Virus record (IMG/VR): IMGVR_UViG_3300042010_000106
Span: 124,001-188,000 of that record
DNA: 64,000 nucleotides
From: a virus
Direction: 5' to 3' (one strand)
A program made the position numbers and the translations under genes. Shown in pieces: positions 1 through 8,067 of this stretch; position 1 is the stretch's first letter; each line of letters opens with the position of its first letter. A model generated the notes under the pieces. It was not told the origin of the DNA. It saw only the letters and a list, made by a program, of their open reading frames with translations, and ran no database searches.

Positions 1-1
1 C

Positions 2-190
2 ATGCCGCGTGCTGACGTGAAAAGCTACGACGCCGAAGATCGTTTCGCATATGTTGAAGAATTCTGGAAGCTTGTTGAACAAGTCGAAGGACTCAACAAA
101 GACACGATCAAAAAGATTGTGGAAAACAAAGTGTGTTCCATTGGCATGATTAACGGCAAGCCTGTCGCCATCGACTACGGGATTATCTAA
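2..190 (+). CDS. Hypothetical protein, possibly 5'-truncated by the window edge
   Basis: Open frame of 62 residues from an ATG at base 2 to a TAA directly in front of the next ATG at 191. It is acidic and helical-looking (YVEEFWKLVEQVE, DTIKKIVENK). The ATG sits at the window edge, so I cannot tell whether it is the true start or an internal methionine. No family recognised. The zero-base spacing to the next gene and the same strand indicate one operon. Confidence 0.6.
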   Translation: MPRADVKSYDAEDRFAYVEEFWKLVEQVEGLNKDTIKKIVENKVCSIGMINGKPVAIDYGII

Positions 191-838
191 ATGAATCGTC
201 CAACTCCTTACCGCCCACGTGTGCCGGATGACCTGTTTGAAGAGCTGAAAAAATTCAGCGACGGCACATTCAAAGGTTTGCATGAACTGACGCTGCGCTA
301 CATTCGCGAAGGCATTGAAAAAGATCGCGCTGTGCAGGCTGGCAAAGAACGTAAAGTTCCCGGCAACGGGTATTTCCCATTCAGTGATGTCACGATCAAC
401 AATTGGGCAAAGTATTACGGCATCGACGTGATGGAAGTTGCAGCCGCTTACCACGCAATGGAACATATCGCGCTCGATAGCGTTGATCGTGTGAACGGTG
501 AATTCAGTCTGGACGGCCACGACATCAAAGGTTTGAACAAATTCTTTTTCGGCGACAATTGGGAAAAAGACATGCTGTTGCGCCAACTGGCTGCAATCGA
601 CGCTGCTGCAAATCACGTTGTAGGTGCAGCGACAGAAGAGCGACCGGAAGAAAGATCAGATATTACCGTGGCGATTCTTGCGGAACGTTTGTCTGTTCGT
701 GCTGCTGAAATCATCAAGTTCATGTTCAAGCGCGGCACACCGGCCACCATGCACCAATTGCTGAGTGATGCAGAAGTCGAACTCGTTACCAACGCAATGC
801 AGGTCGTTCCAAAACTCGCCAAACGGACAAAGAAATGA
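191..838 (+). CDS. Protein with C-terminal IF2-N-like domain and possible N-terminal RHH-like segment
   Basis: 215 residues. The C-terminal part, about residues 157-203 (SDITVAILAERLSVRAAEII, then FKRGTPATMHQLLSDAE), fits the IF2-N domain at the start of bacterial translation initiation factor IF-2: T-V-x-x-LA-x-x-L-S-V-x-A-A-E-I-I-K, then F-x-x-G-x-x-A-T-x-x-x-x-L. The N-terminus (RPRVPDDLFEELKKFSDG) resembles the strand-helix start of ribbon-helix-helix proteins. IF2-N domains are small helical modules thought to bind nucleic acid, so a nucleic-acid or ribosome-binding role is an inference. The gene ends in an ATGA overlap with the next gene, an Arc-like protein, which suggests translational coupling. 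Confidence 0.75.
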   Translation: MNRPTPYRPRVPDDLFEELKKFSDGTFKGLHELTLRYIREGIEKDRAVQAGKERKVPGNGYFPFSDVTINNWAKYYGIDVMEVAAAYHAMEHIALDSVDRVNGEFSLDGHDIKGLNKFFFGDNWEKDMLLRQLAAIDAAANHVVGAATEERPEERSDITVAILAERLSVRAAEIIKFMFKRGTPATMHQLLSDAEVELVTNAMQVVPKLAKRTKK

Positions 839-1263
839 AACCAGTTAAACAAGCCTTGTACAACAGCCGCACCGCTGACAAATTCGTTGTTCGTTTGCCG
901 GACGGCTGGCGTGAAAAGATTGAAGCTTTTGCGCGTGTAAATCACCGTAGCATGAACAGTCATTTGCTGACCTATATCGAAGCGTGCCTGAAGTTGGAAG
1001 AGGCGGAAAACTTCGGTTTGTTGGAAGCGTTGCTGTCTGATGAACCGGGCGGCGCAATCGTGGTTGCACAAGGCCCACGCGTTCCGTACGCAATCAATAT
1101 TCCGGTAATGTTTGAAGGCCACGTTTGGCTGGTGGTAAAACTCAACGTTGAAGACGGCGCTGTGTGGGCGGATTTGGAGCGTACCGATTCGGAATTCGAA
1201 TACGATAACGGACGCCGTTGTATCACTTGCCTGCATAAACATTTGGAGCCGTTCGGTGCGTGA
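835..1263 (+). CDS. Arc-like ribbon-helix-helix DNA-binding protein
   Basis: 142 residues. Residues about 13-57 match the Arc-type ribbon-helix-helix fold: a strand TADKFVVRLPDGWREKIEAF followed by the helix-turn signature NHRSMNSHLLTYIEACLKLE, where R-S-M-N-S-x-L/I is characteristic of Arc/Mnt repressors. Such proteins bind operators as dimers through the N-terminal beta strand. The remaining 85 residues form a beta-rich domain of unknown function (VAQGPRVPYAINIPVMFEG). ATGA overlap with the upstream gene. It is the clearest transcription-regulator candidate in the window. The target is unknown. Confidence 0.8.
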   Translation: MKPVKQALYNSRTADKFVVRLPDGWREKIEAFARVNHRSMNSHLLTYIEACLKLEEAENFGLLEALLSDEPGGAIVVAQGPRVPYAINIPVMFEGHVWLVVKLNVEDGAVWADLERTDSEFEYDNGRRCITCLHKHLEPFGA

Positions 1264-1264
1264 C

Positions 1265-1579
1265 ATGGCGCTGTATGTTATTTGTCCCGGCACCGTGACC
1301 AGTCGCACGGACGGGCAAGAACATTTCGTAGACGAACGTTCGTTGATTTCGTTGTACGGTGTTCACCCTGCACTGTGCGTTGTGTATCCGCGCACAGAAG
1401 CAAATGAACGTGGCTGGCGAAAGCCGCCGCATGCAATGTATTTAGAGCCGCAATACAGCGGTGATTATTCCCTACCAATTTACTACGGGCCAAAATTCCA
1501 ATGGAAACTCAAGTCGCATATACCGGTACTTGCCGCCAAACTGCTTTCGGCATCAACGTTCCTGAGTTTGTTCCAGTAG
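1265..1579 (+). CDS. Hypothetical small protein of a phage family with an 'LYGVxPxxCVV' core
   Basis: 104 residues from ATG 1265, one base after the previous stop. The core SLISLYGVHPALCVVYPR followed by EPQYSGDYSLPIYY resembles short uncharacterised phage proteins that I recall having an LYGV-x-P-x-x-C-V-V motif and ending in D-G-D/N-Y; function unknown. The last about 26 codons overlap the start of the next gene in another frame. The tail reads less like protein than the first 78 residues, so the protein could be shorter in relatives, or a frame change near 1,500 could have separated one ancestral gene. Confidence 0.6.
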   Translation: MALYVICPGTVTSRTDGQEHFVDERSLISLYGVHPALCVVYPRTEANERGWRKPPHAMYLEPQYSGDYSLPIYYGPKFQWKLKSHIPVLAAKLLSASTFLSLFQ

Positions 1580-2124
1580 CAGCCGCTCGCGTTTCGATGG
1601 ACGTAATCAATCTGCCGCATAACTGCGTGCCGTTGAAATACGAAGCCGGTAAAGATTTCTGCAAGGTTCTGCCCGAAGAAAGCATCGACACTTTGTGCTT
1701 TGTTTTCAAACTGGCTGGCGATTATCAGGACATCAACCTTGACGCCATTCGCGATTACATTGCGACTGTGGAAATCGACCACAACAAGTTTCACGTTTCG
1801 GAACGGGCGCTGCTGAACGAAGAAACGAAAATGATTCGGACTTTGTACGTTCGTTTCTACCGCAACGAAGATTTCAAATGCAAAGAACACCCGGAAATGC
1901 TGTTGGGTACGCCGTCCGGTATGTACCACTGCCCGTACTGCTGTGAAATGCAGTTGGCCGGTACTACGCACCTCGATCCAATGTTTGAAGCTGTTGTGGA
2001 ACCTTACACCGATGCAGAAGTTGCAGAAATCGGTGAACAAGATTTCAGCGAAGGTTTCCGTGAGCTGTGCGAAGACGCCGCTGCGTGGGACGATGCAGAC
2101 GGTCGCAAAATGGGTGACGAATGA
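1501..2124 (+). CDS. Zinc-binding phage protein of unknown function
   Basis: 207 residues. A cysteine/histidine cluster at about residues 123-158 (FKCKEHPEMLLGTPSGMYHC, then PYCCEMQLAGTTH) looks like the small metal site in uncharacterised phage proteins: C-x-x-H, G-M-Y-H-C-P-x-C, M-Q-L-A-G-x-x-H. The N-terminal two thirds is an unrecognised alpha/beta domain and the C-terminus is acidic. The start is uncertain: ATG 1501 lacks a good Shine-Dalgarno sequence and overlaps the previous gene by 79 bases; an in-frame ATG at 1597 is an alternative. It ends in an ATGA overlap with a 43-codon gene. Confidence 0.7.
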   Translation: METQVAYTGTCRQTAFGINVPEFVPVAAARVSMDVINLPHNCVPLKYEAGKDFCKVLPEESIDTLCFVFKLAGDYQDINLDAIRDYIATVEIDHNKFHVSERALLNEETKMIRTLYVRFYRNEDFKCKEHPEMLLGTPSGMYHCPYCCEMQLAGTTHLDPMFEAVVEPYTDAEVAEIGEQDFSEGFRELCEDAAAWDDADGRKMGDE

Positions 2125-2252
2125 AATATTTGCGTGAGCTGTTCCGCTGGAGCAGTGGCACAGTGAAGATTCGCGCAAACGGTGAATTAGTTCGTGATCG
2201 TGTGCGCTTCGCAATCGTTCGCGGGCGTTGGGTTTCTATTCCTGTTCGGTGA
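2121..2252 (+). CDS. Very small basic hypothetical protein (43 residues)
   Basis: An open frame of 43 codons between two real genes. It starts at ATG 2121, which overlaps the previous stop as ATGA, and ends with TGA at 2250-2252, three bases before the next ATG. The product is arginine-rich (MKYLRELFRWSSGTVKIRAN, then RDRVRFAIVRGRWVSIPVR). The exact fit into the gap, the ATGA coupling and the same strand argue that it is real. The alternating charged and hydrophobic residues suggest a small beta-barrel-like fold, but this is a guess. Confidence 0.6.
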   Translation: MKYLRELFRWSSGTVKIRANGELVRDRVRFAIVRGRWVSIPVR

Positions 2253-2255
2253 TTT

Positions 2256-2522
2256 ATGTCTGGATTGTTTCTCGAAACAACTGTTGAAAAACGCTTCGCT
2301 TCCGTAGAAGAGGCGCAAGCATTCGGAAAGCAGATGGACTGTTACGGCAGTGTAGCTGCGCGCCCTGACTGCATTACGAGCGACGGTGCAAAATTCAAAC
2401 TGCGTAAATATCACAAACACACCGTCGTAACCGACGTTGATACTTCCAACAAGATGCAACAAACGTTTACGCTGCCTGCGCTTTTCCCCAATCAAAAATT
2501 CGTATATATCTTGGAGGATTGA
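2256..2522 (+). CDS. Hypothetical protein
   Basis: 88 residues from ATG 2256. Predominantly beta with a central helix (VEEAQAFGKQMDCYGSVAAR) and a YKHTVV-type strand towards the end. No family recognised. It overlaps the next gene as TGATG, and the next gene's Shine-Dalgarno (GGAGGA) lies inside its last codons, so the two are probably co-translated. Confidence 0.65.
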   Translation: MSGLFLETTVEKRFASVEEAQAFGKQMDCYGSVAARPDCITSDGAKFKLRKYHKHTVVTDVDTSNKMQQTFTLPALFPNQKFVYILED

Positions 2523-2761
2523 TGTCGAAGGATTACGAAGCACCTGATTCAGATTTTTACAGCGCGCCGGAACACCGGTTGTGTGGTAGCCAAACCGATT
2601 TCAGTCCGCAAGAAATTGCAGGCATGAAATTCGTAGAACAACCACCGACTTGGCAAGGTACACAGACCGGGCGCAAGCAACGCACCATGGAAGATTTTAT
2701 CAAAGAAAACTTTCCAAACGGCATGTACATTCCCGGTTACATGCTGCACAAACGAGGCTGA
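2522..2761 (+). CDS. Hypothetical protein
   Basis: 79 residues. I chose ATG 2522 rather than the TTG one codon earlier, because GGAGGA at 2513-2518 is correctly spaced for the ATG. The protein is polar (MSKDYEAPDSDFYSAPEHRL) and ends in a short amphipathic segment (RTMEDFIKENFPNGMYIPGY). No family recognised; the low-complexity start suggests partial disorder. Confidence 0.6.
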   Translation: MSKDYEAPDSDFYSAPEHRLCGSQTDFSPQEIAGMKFVEQPPTWQGTQTGRKQRTMEDFIKENFPNGMYIPGYMLHKRG

Positions 2762-2763
2762 AA

Positions 2764-3042
2764 ATGAAATTCAGGGAACAACGAGGCAGTCTAGCGGATT
2801 CATTAGAAACAGAAGTCACGATTGATGCAACAAAAGAGGCGGTCGCTGCACACGCTAGGTCAATTCTCAAACGTTTTGGTTTTATTGACTCTGAAGAAAT
2901 TGATCGTGAAATGGTTGCTGGAAACATAAAGAGTGAATTCTATACCCACGATAGCCGGATTGGTTGGGATACGTACATAGCAACCAGTACGTACGAACAC
3001 ATGCCCGTTGTGGGCTGGCATGATTGCCCACTTGAGGATTGA
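2764..3042 (+). CDS. Hypothetical protein
   Basis: 92 residues from ATG 2764, two bases after the previous stop. It has a helical first half (TIDATKEAVAAHARSILKRF) and a histidine- and tryptophan-containing C-terminus (YEHMPVVGWHDCPLED). The open frame extends further upstream, but that part overlaps the previous gene and reads as a shadow. No function can be inferred. Confidence 0.6.
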   Translation: MKFREQRGSLADSLETEVTIDATKEAVAAHARSILKRFGFIDSEEIDREMVAGNIKSEFYTHDSRIGWDTYIATSTYEHMPVVGWHDCPLED

Positions 3043-3046
3043 AAAA

Positions 3047-3367
3047 ATGCAAATGAAATACATCGTTGTTCGCGCAAACGATTTCCGTACAGGCACACAG
3101 CAGTTCGAATTCCCGATCATGTTCCCACATAACATCGTGCACAAAGACATGGCCGATATCACCACGTACGCAACAGGCGACGGTGGCGATTACCGCGTTA
3201 ATCAAGTATTGGGTGCGGGCTTCTGTTCGGTCGGTGTGGATGACAAGGGTAACGCAACTGTAAACTGTTGGGGTCAGAGCGAATCGCTCGAAATCAAATC
3301 GCGTGGCAAGGCAGACGAAGCCGCCTTTATGCGCTGCGCAAATCTGAATTCAACAAGGATTGAGTAA
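3047..3367 (+). CDS. Hypothetical protein
   Basis: 106 residues. ATG 3047 is chosen because GAGG lies about ten bases upstream, inside the end of the previous gene. The sequence alternates strands and turns (MKYIVVRANDFRTGTQQFEF, then INQVLGAGFCSVGVDDKGNA), suggesting a compact beta-rich protein. No family recognised. It overlaps the next start as TAATG. Confidence 0.6.
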   Translation: MQMKYIVVRANDFRTGTQQFEFPIMFPHNIVHKDMADITTYATGDGGDYRVNQVLGAGFCSVGVDDKGNATVNCWGQSESLEIKSRGKADEAAFMRCANLNSTRIE

Positions 3368-4053
3368 TGTTCGAAAAGATTCTGGAAACGCAGGGTTTTA
3401 TCCTTGAAAACGAAATGTGGTATCACCCTAAGTTTCCATGGATTACGTGCACCGGTACACGCACCGATAAAACGGCTGCTATTCGTGGGTTCATGAATAA
3501 ACCGCGTACCGTTCGCGACGAAGAAAGTGCGATTGAAGCAATTGAGCGCTACAAGGTGTGCCCTGACCTAACACGGCAGTACACCTTTGCCGTCGCCACG
3601 TTGACAGAGATTTGCGACGAATTGAATTCGCATTATCCGAACGCTGAATTCAGTTACGTTACGGGCAACAACGGTGTGCCTCTGTTGCAGGTTCGCTATC
3701 CACGTTCCAATCTGACTTCGAATTTTTCGAACTACAACAAATTCATGAGCTTTATGCACAGGACGCGGGCGAAGAATTTCTCGATGTCTTACGTGGAGCT
3801 TGTGGAAGCGTACATGGCAGAGCAACCTGCTGTGACAACACCGTTCGTTAAATCCACTGCTGACACGATCAACATTTTTGCAGATATCAAATGCCTGCGA
3901 AATATCGACTTGTGGAAACTCCGCAACGTGTCCGAAGTGAAGGTTCACAAAATTGTTGCAACGTTCCCGACGTGCCCGCCGTTGCTGGCTTCGGAATTTG
4001 CAGACACTATGTCGCAGACCTTCGTTGAATTTATTTGCCCAAGAAAAGGCTAA
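3367..4053 (+). CDS. Hypothetical protein, member 1 of a proposed divergent paralogue cluster
   Basis: 228 residues. It starts with a short helix and a GF-x-x-E-N-x-x-WYHP hairpin, then a central helix (TLTEICDELNSHYPNAEFSY) followed by strand pairs (GNNGVPLLQVRYP). This plan (N-terminal 'long helix, G, aromatic, strand' unit, then helix plus a G-V-P/S-L-x-x-L strand) recurs in several proteins up to about 10.7 kb. Pairwise identity is low, so the relationship is inferred from motif order. Coupled to the upstream gene by TAATG. Function unknown. Confidence 0.65.
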   Translation: MFEKILETQGFILENEMWYHPKFPWITCTGTRTDKTAAIRGFMNKPRTVRDEESAIEAIERYKVCPDLTRQYTFAVATLTEICDELNSHYPNAEFSYVTGNNGVPLLQVRYPRSNLTSNFSNYNKFMSFMHRTRAKNFSMSYVELVEAYMAEQPAVTTPFVKSTADTINIFADIKCLRNIDLWKLRNVSEVKVHKIVATFPTCPPLLASEFADTMSQTFVEFICPRKG

Positions 4054-4056
4054 GCT

Positions 4057-4809
4057 ATGAACACTGTTCTCTGTAATCGCGTTAAGGCTCTTTGCGAATC
4101 GCTCGGCGGTACATGGGCCATGAATGATTTGGATTGGCTGGAATGCAAGATTGAAGGTCTGCGCGTTTGCATTGGGCCGACTACGGGTATGGTCGAAGTG
4201 AACGAAATCTACGGCAGTAAAATGCCAAGTATTTTTCATCACGGCGATACAGACCTCGCGCTTATCAAGATTACAGAGGTTCATAAAATCGCGAAGGTTC
4301 AGGTTGAGCGCTTCCAACATCTGGTTAATGATGTCGCAGCATTCTTGCGCAGTAAAAAGATTCAGGTAGAAGTGCGCCGTGCCGATGGCGATTACGCAAA
4401 GTTCCTGCTGGGCGACCGCGAATTGTTTAGCCTCGATGCAGATTACTTGCTCGATGGTGGCCCGTACGAACTGCACTTAGGTATCGCTGTTTACGGCGTG
4501 GAAACACTCGACGAAGTTATTGAATGTTTGAACAAGACCACGCAGCAAGACGTGGAAGCGCCATGGATGGTGAAAGGCCCGTACAACAACATTTACTACA
4601 TCGGCGATATTGCCTATCTGATTCCGGCGATGATTCGTCACGGTGTGGAAAACGTTAACCAGCACATTGGCACGTACTGGACAACCAGTGGCGACACGAT
4701 TTTGAATATTTTGCTGGGCAATGAACTGCCGTGCAAAAAGAATTATTTTTCCATCCGTTTTGTTGACGGTGTAATCCCTACAGAGGTTGAGCAAGCATGC
4801 AACTCCTAA
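4057..4809 (+). CDS. Hypothetical protein, member 2 of the proposed paralogue cluster
   Basis: 250 residues. N-terminal unit RVKALCESLGGTWAMNDLDW followed by strands; central unit of a long helix (FQHLVNDVAAFLRSKKIQVE), then AKFLLGDRELFSLDADYLLD, the clearest example of the recurring 'A-x-F-x-L-x-x-x-x-L-F-x-L' pattern. A further helix (YGVETLDEVIECLNK) follows. Unknown function. It overlaps the next gene by 13 bases. Confidence 0.65.
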   Translation: MNTVLCNRVKALCESLGGTWAMNDLDWLECKIEGLRVCIGPTTGMVEVNEIYGSKMPSIFHHGDTDLALIKITEVHKIAKVQVERFQHLVNDVAAFLRSKKIQVEVRRADGDYAKFLLGDRELFSLDADYLLDGGPYELHLGIAVYGVETLDEVIECLNKTTQQDVEAPWMVKGPYNNIYYIGDIAYLIPAMIRHGVENVNQHIGTYWTTSGDTILNILLGNELPCKKNYFSIRFVDGVIPTEVEQACNS

Positions 4810-5540
4810 CCGAAAATGGTTTCATGTTCGACGCCGAAACACAACGCTGGTGGAAAGATCGCGTTAGCGTTCAAGTGTGCGAAATGTTCGCGACCGTTTA
4901 CAGCGACGACGTGTACTCCCCACGCAGAGAACACCTCGACGACAGCGCAGACATCCAGACGGCTATCGACCTCGCCATGGAAGCCAGCGCAGTTCGTCAC
5001 CAGAAAACAATTGATTATGCAGAAGGTGTGAAGGCCGTCTGCCTGCTGAATGCGTTCCCTGTGCTTTACCGCGTGCACAAAAACGAAGCCGTGTTTTTCT
5101 ACAACGGTACGCAAACGTGGCTGACTGACCCAATCTTTTTGTTCGCGCTGGGCATGAATCGCGCTGACGAAATGATGTTCAGAACGCCGGAGTGTATGGT
5201 TTACGCAGAAGAGAATCCGGTCAGTGTTGAACTGCCTGAAATTTTCGATGTGATGCACACGGAAACGAATTACGACATTCACTGCAAAGAAGGTGTGCGC
5301 ACGCATAACCGTGTGAAGGCTGAAGGCAAAACCGTCGTGTATTCCAACATGACCCACGCACTGGCGGAATGTCTGAAGTACGGCGTAGGCAGCATCGGCC
5401 ACCAAGTGGCGCAGATTCAAGTCGAAGACGCACACCACACACAACGCGTTATGCAGATTCTTCGCGAAACAAAATTCCCTGAAGTTCACGCGTTTGCCAT
5501 CACCTTTTTGTCGGAGAATTCCAATGGGACAGTTGCTTGA
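4797..5540 (+). CDS. Hypothetical protein, member 3 of the proposed paralogue cluster
   Basis: 247 residues. It begins MQLLTENGFMFDAETQRWWK, the same 'LL-x-x-x-GF' plus aromatic start as its neighbours. The middle has a helix and a strand pair (FPVLYRVHKNEAVFFYNG). Histidine-rich near the C-terminus (AQIQVEDAHHTQRVMQIL). No catalytic motif. Start 4797 lies inside the previous gene, a normal overlap in this operon. Confidence 0.65.
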   Translation: MQLLTENGFMFDAETQRWWKDRVSVQVCEMFATVYSDDVYSPRREHLDDSADIQTAIDLAMEASAVRHQKTIDYAEGVKAVCLLNAFPVLYRVHKNEAVFFYNGTQTWLTDPIFLFALGMNRADEMMFRTPECMVYAEENPVSVELPEIFDVMHTETNYDIHCKEGVRTHNRVKAEGKTVVYSNMTHALAECLKYGVGSIGHQVAQIQVEDAHHTQRVMQILRETKFPEVHAFAITFLSENSNGTVA

Positions 5541-6330
5541 ACATGCCGCGTTGAAAGACGCGTTGCTCGCCTTGGGTATGACTGAAGGCACCGGTGACGA
5601 TTATTCGTTTTATTTCGGTGAAGTGATTGCCACAATTCAGGGGCGTGTCGCGGTTTTCGAATATTCGTACGAAGAGCTTTACGCTTCCCTTGATTGGGAG
5701 AATTTTGAACCGCGTGACCTGATGGAAAAATACTACCGTCAAAAGGGAGTAAAATCGCCGGAAGCTGTGTTCAAACTGATTTGCTCCAACGCAACAAAAC
5801 GTAAGTGTTTCCAGATGGAATACGCCGACAAAGTTGCAAAGCATTTCGATGCGTGCGGCGTTCCTGTTCAGTATTGCGAAATCGACGGCTATTCGCGGTT
5901 CCGTGTCGATCCTGAATTCGTACGCGGCCCTGAGCCTATTGATCTTTTCCGTATGCAAGTACGTCATGATTTCGGCATGGAATTTTTCTTCGGCGACAGC
6001 AGCATTGTCGTTGACGGTGAAGACGTTGATCGTAACATCAAAGAAGTTTTTTGCGTTGAATCGCTGGGCGACATTTCGCCAGAAAATCCTGTTGATCGTG
6101 TCGATTACTCTTCGACGTACCACTATCGACACATTGTAAATGCGCTGCCTGATATGCTGCGCGTTGGCATCAAAAAGGTTCGCAAAGAAACGGTTGAAAT
6201 CGTCACGGCACTACGCAAGCCAATCACCAATTGCAAAAAGCATTTCCGCCCTGATGTAATCGGCACCATCACCGACTACTGCGTGGATTTCAAAGCATCT
6301 ATTCACCCTCCTAAAAACTGGAACGAATAA
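5524..6330 (+). CDS. Hypothetical protein, member 4 of the proposed paralogue cluster
   Basis: 268 residues. ATG 5524 is preferred to an earlier start because GGAG lies nine bases upstream and the extra ten codons fall inside the preceding gene. Start MGQLLEHAALKDALLALGMT followed by beta strands; central helix (YADKVAKHFDACGVPVQYCE) and a phenylalanine-rich strand region (FGMEFFFGDSSIVVDG). Acidic middle, basic C-terminus. Function unknown. Confidence 0.65.
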   Translation: MGQLLEHAALKDALLALGMTEGTGDDYSFYFGEVIATIQGRVAVFEYSYEELYASLDWENFEPRDLMEKYYRQKGVKSPEAVFKLICSNATKRKCFQMEYADKVAKHFDACGVPVQYCEIDGYSRFRVDPEFVRGPEPIDLFRMQVRHDFGMEFFFGDSSIVVDGEDVDRNIKEVFCVESLGDISPENPVDRVDYSSTYHYRHIVNALPDMLRVGIKKVRKETVEIVTALRKPITNCKKHFRPDVIGTITDYCVDFKASIHPPKNWNE

Positions 6331-7127
6331 TGGATAACGGAATTAAAGAATTGTGCGCACAGGCAGAAGCATACCTGCTTGAAAAAGGTTTCTCGAAAGT
6401 CAACGGCACCACATTGGCGCTCGGCGATATCCGTGTGACCTTACCTGCTGTTGGTCTGCGCAATACATCACGTCGTTTTTCCGTAATGATTCGCGACAAC
6501 GTACAGCGCGGGAAACGCGTAGAAAATCTACGGTACATGCAAAAGCACGTTGAAACCTGCATCGAAATTCGTAACGACTGCATGGATAAATTCAAAGCGT
6601 TTTGCTTGAATGTACAAAGCATTCTGAGTCAGCGCGGGTTGGAGCTGGATCTTAAAATTGAGGCACGTACACGCGCTTCGTTTACGTTGCACGGCACCAG
6701 TCTTTTCGCGCTGCAAGCTTCTTTTGACCACGAAGGCCGTGACCAAAAATTGGTTATGGATATTTGGTGCCCTGACCTCGACGAAGAACTGGAAGTTCCA
6801 GAAGATATCGTCAAGGCTTGCCAGCACGCACATAAATATCGTCGTGGGCAATTGATCAGTGAAGGCACCAAGATTATCACCACTGAACAACCACACGTTT
6901 TCGCCGCAGTCATGCTGGAAAATCCGTGCATCGGTATCGAGAAAAAGTCGTGTGTAGTTCGTGAAGTTTGCGACGATGAAAACATGCAACTCATTCTGAA
7001 TTTCGAAGGTCGTTCGCGAAAGCAGGACATGGTCGTAATCAGCTTTGCAAACGATGTGACTTTGACGCCGCTTGTAGTACGTGAGCCGAAAGTGTTCCGT
7101 GTGCGTGAGGAAGATTGCGATGACTGA
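6330..7127 (+). CDS. Hypothetical protein, member 5 of the proposed paralogue cluster
   Basis: 265 residues. Start helix CAQAEAYLLEKGFSKVNGTT, then strands; a long central helix (MDKFKAFCLNVQSILSQRGL) leading into ASFTLHGTSLFALQASFD, which matches the A-x-F-x-L-x-x-x-x-LF-x-L signature of its neighbours. C-terminal half beta-rich. It starts on the last base of the previous stop (TAATG). No recognisable enzyme motif. Confidence 0.65.
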   Translation: MDNGIKELCAQAEAYLLEKGFSKVNGTTLALGDIRVTLPAVGLRNTSRRFSVMIRDNVQRGKRVENLRYMQKHVETCIEIRNDCMDKFKAFCLNVQSILSQRGLELDLKIEARTRASFTLHGTSLFALQASFDHEGRDQKLVMDIWCPDLDEELEVPEDIVKACQHAHKYRRGQLISEGTKIITTEQPHVFAAVMLENPCIGIEKKSCVVREVCDDENMQLILNFEGRSRKQDMVVISFANDVTLTPLVVREPKVFRVREEDCDD

Positions 7128-8013
7128 GTTTGAAAAGTTCGTAGAATTGATGGGTGCCATCGGTGCTAAAAAGACCTACGATCAGTATTACGAAAAAGAT
7201 TTTGTAGAGCTTTCATTTGATGAAATGCGACTGGCTGGCGTCGTTGTACGTGTTGATGGTTATCACCGCACGGATGTTCACCCTATCGACATCGACCCTA
7301 CTGCCCTCGCGCTGTTGGTTAGCAAGGCAAACGAACACGCTGCAAAATACGTGGGCATTAACACCAAGCTGGCAAACCTCATTGTTGACCAGTACAAAGA
7401 CGCACCGTATGTCCTGCGCATTGAGCAGAAGGGTATTGAAACGAAAGTCGTTGTCAGTGTTCGTCAGAAAGATATGGAATTGAGCCTGCGTAATTCTGAA
7501 ATCTGGAACGACGTGGACGTGCTGAGTTTCCGCGTTCGTTTGCTAGATAACAACGAACTGTTTTTGATTGCCAAGCAAGGCCGTGTTACCCGTCGTCGTT
7601 CGTTCCGGTTGCCTTACGATCCCGTGGCTGAACCACAACGGTTCCTCGACGAAGTTATGCCGTGGTTTGAACATCGACACGAAGGCTGTTTGCGCAAAGC
7701 AACGGTCAGTTTTCCACACACGCTTACCGGCGAGCATCAAACCCGAACGGAATGGTACGAAGTTTACCCCGGTGACGAAGCTGACAAGGCAATCCTCGGT
7801 TTCAGAAACTGTAAAGTAATGATGATCGACACGCTGAAGATTCAACAAGTTGTTGCACGTGACTTGTTCGGCGTTGTGAATGGTTTGTACGACTATCACT
7901 TGTCCAAAGACATTACAGAAACAGTTTTCGCTTTCCGGTTGCCCGACGACTTCGAACCGAATGGACGTGAGTTTGCAGAAATCAGCATGCTTGCACCTAT
8001 GTGCGTAGGGTAA
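7120..8013 (+). CDS. Hypothetical protein, member 6 of the proposed paralogue cluster
   Basis: 297 residues, the longest of the cluster. ATG 7120 has GAGGAAG upstream and overlaps the previous stop. Start MTEFEKFVELMGAIGAKKTY plus strands; central helix and strand unit (NLIVDQYKDAPYVLRIEQKG); arginine-rich stretch KQGRVTRRRSFRLPYDP. Followed by a 54-base gap before the Nudix gene, the first real intergenic space in this operon, so it may close a transcriptional subunit. Confidence 0.65.
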   Translation: MTEFEKFVELMGAIGAKKTYDQYYEKDFVELSFDEMRLAGVVVRVDGYHRTDVHPIDIDPTALALLVSKANEHAAKYVGINTKLANLIVDQYKDAPYVLRIEQKGIETKVVVSVRQKDMELSLRNSEIWNDVDVLSFRVRLLDNNELFLIAKQGRVTRRRSFRLPYDPVAEPQRFLDEVMPWFEHRHEGCLRKATVSFPHTLTGEHQTRTEWYEVYPGDEADKAILGFRNCKVMMIDTLKIQQVVARDLFGVVNGLYDYHLSKDITETVFAFRLPDDFEPNGREFAEISMLAPMCVG

Positions 8014-8067
8014 TTTAAAAGGGAAGGGGAGACACAGAGTTTTCCCAACTTTTGCACAGGGTTTACA

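Noticed and set aside
3568-4476. Open frame of 302 codons on the minus strand
   Set aside because: It runs across the opposite strand of two coupled genes (3367 and 4057) and has no start signal.
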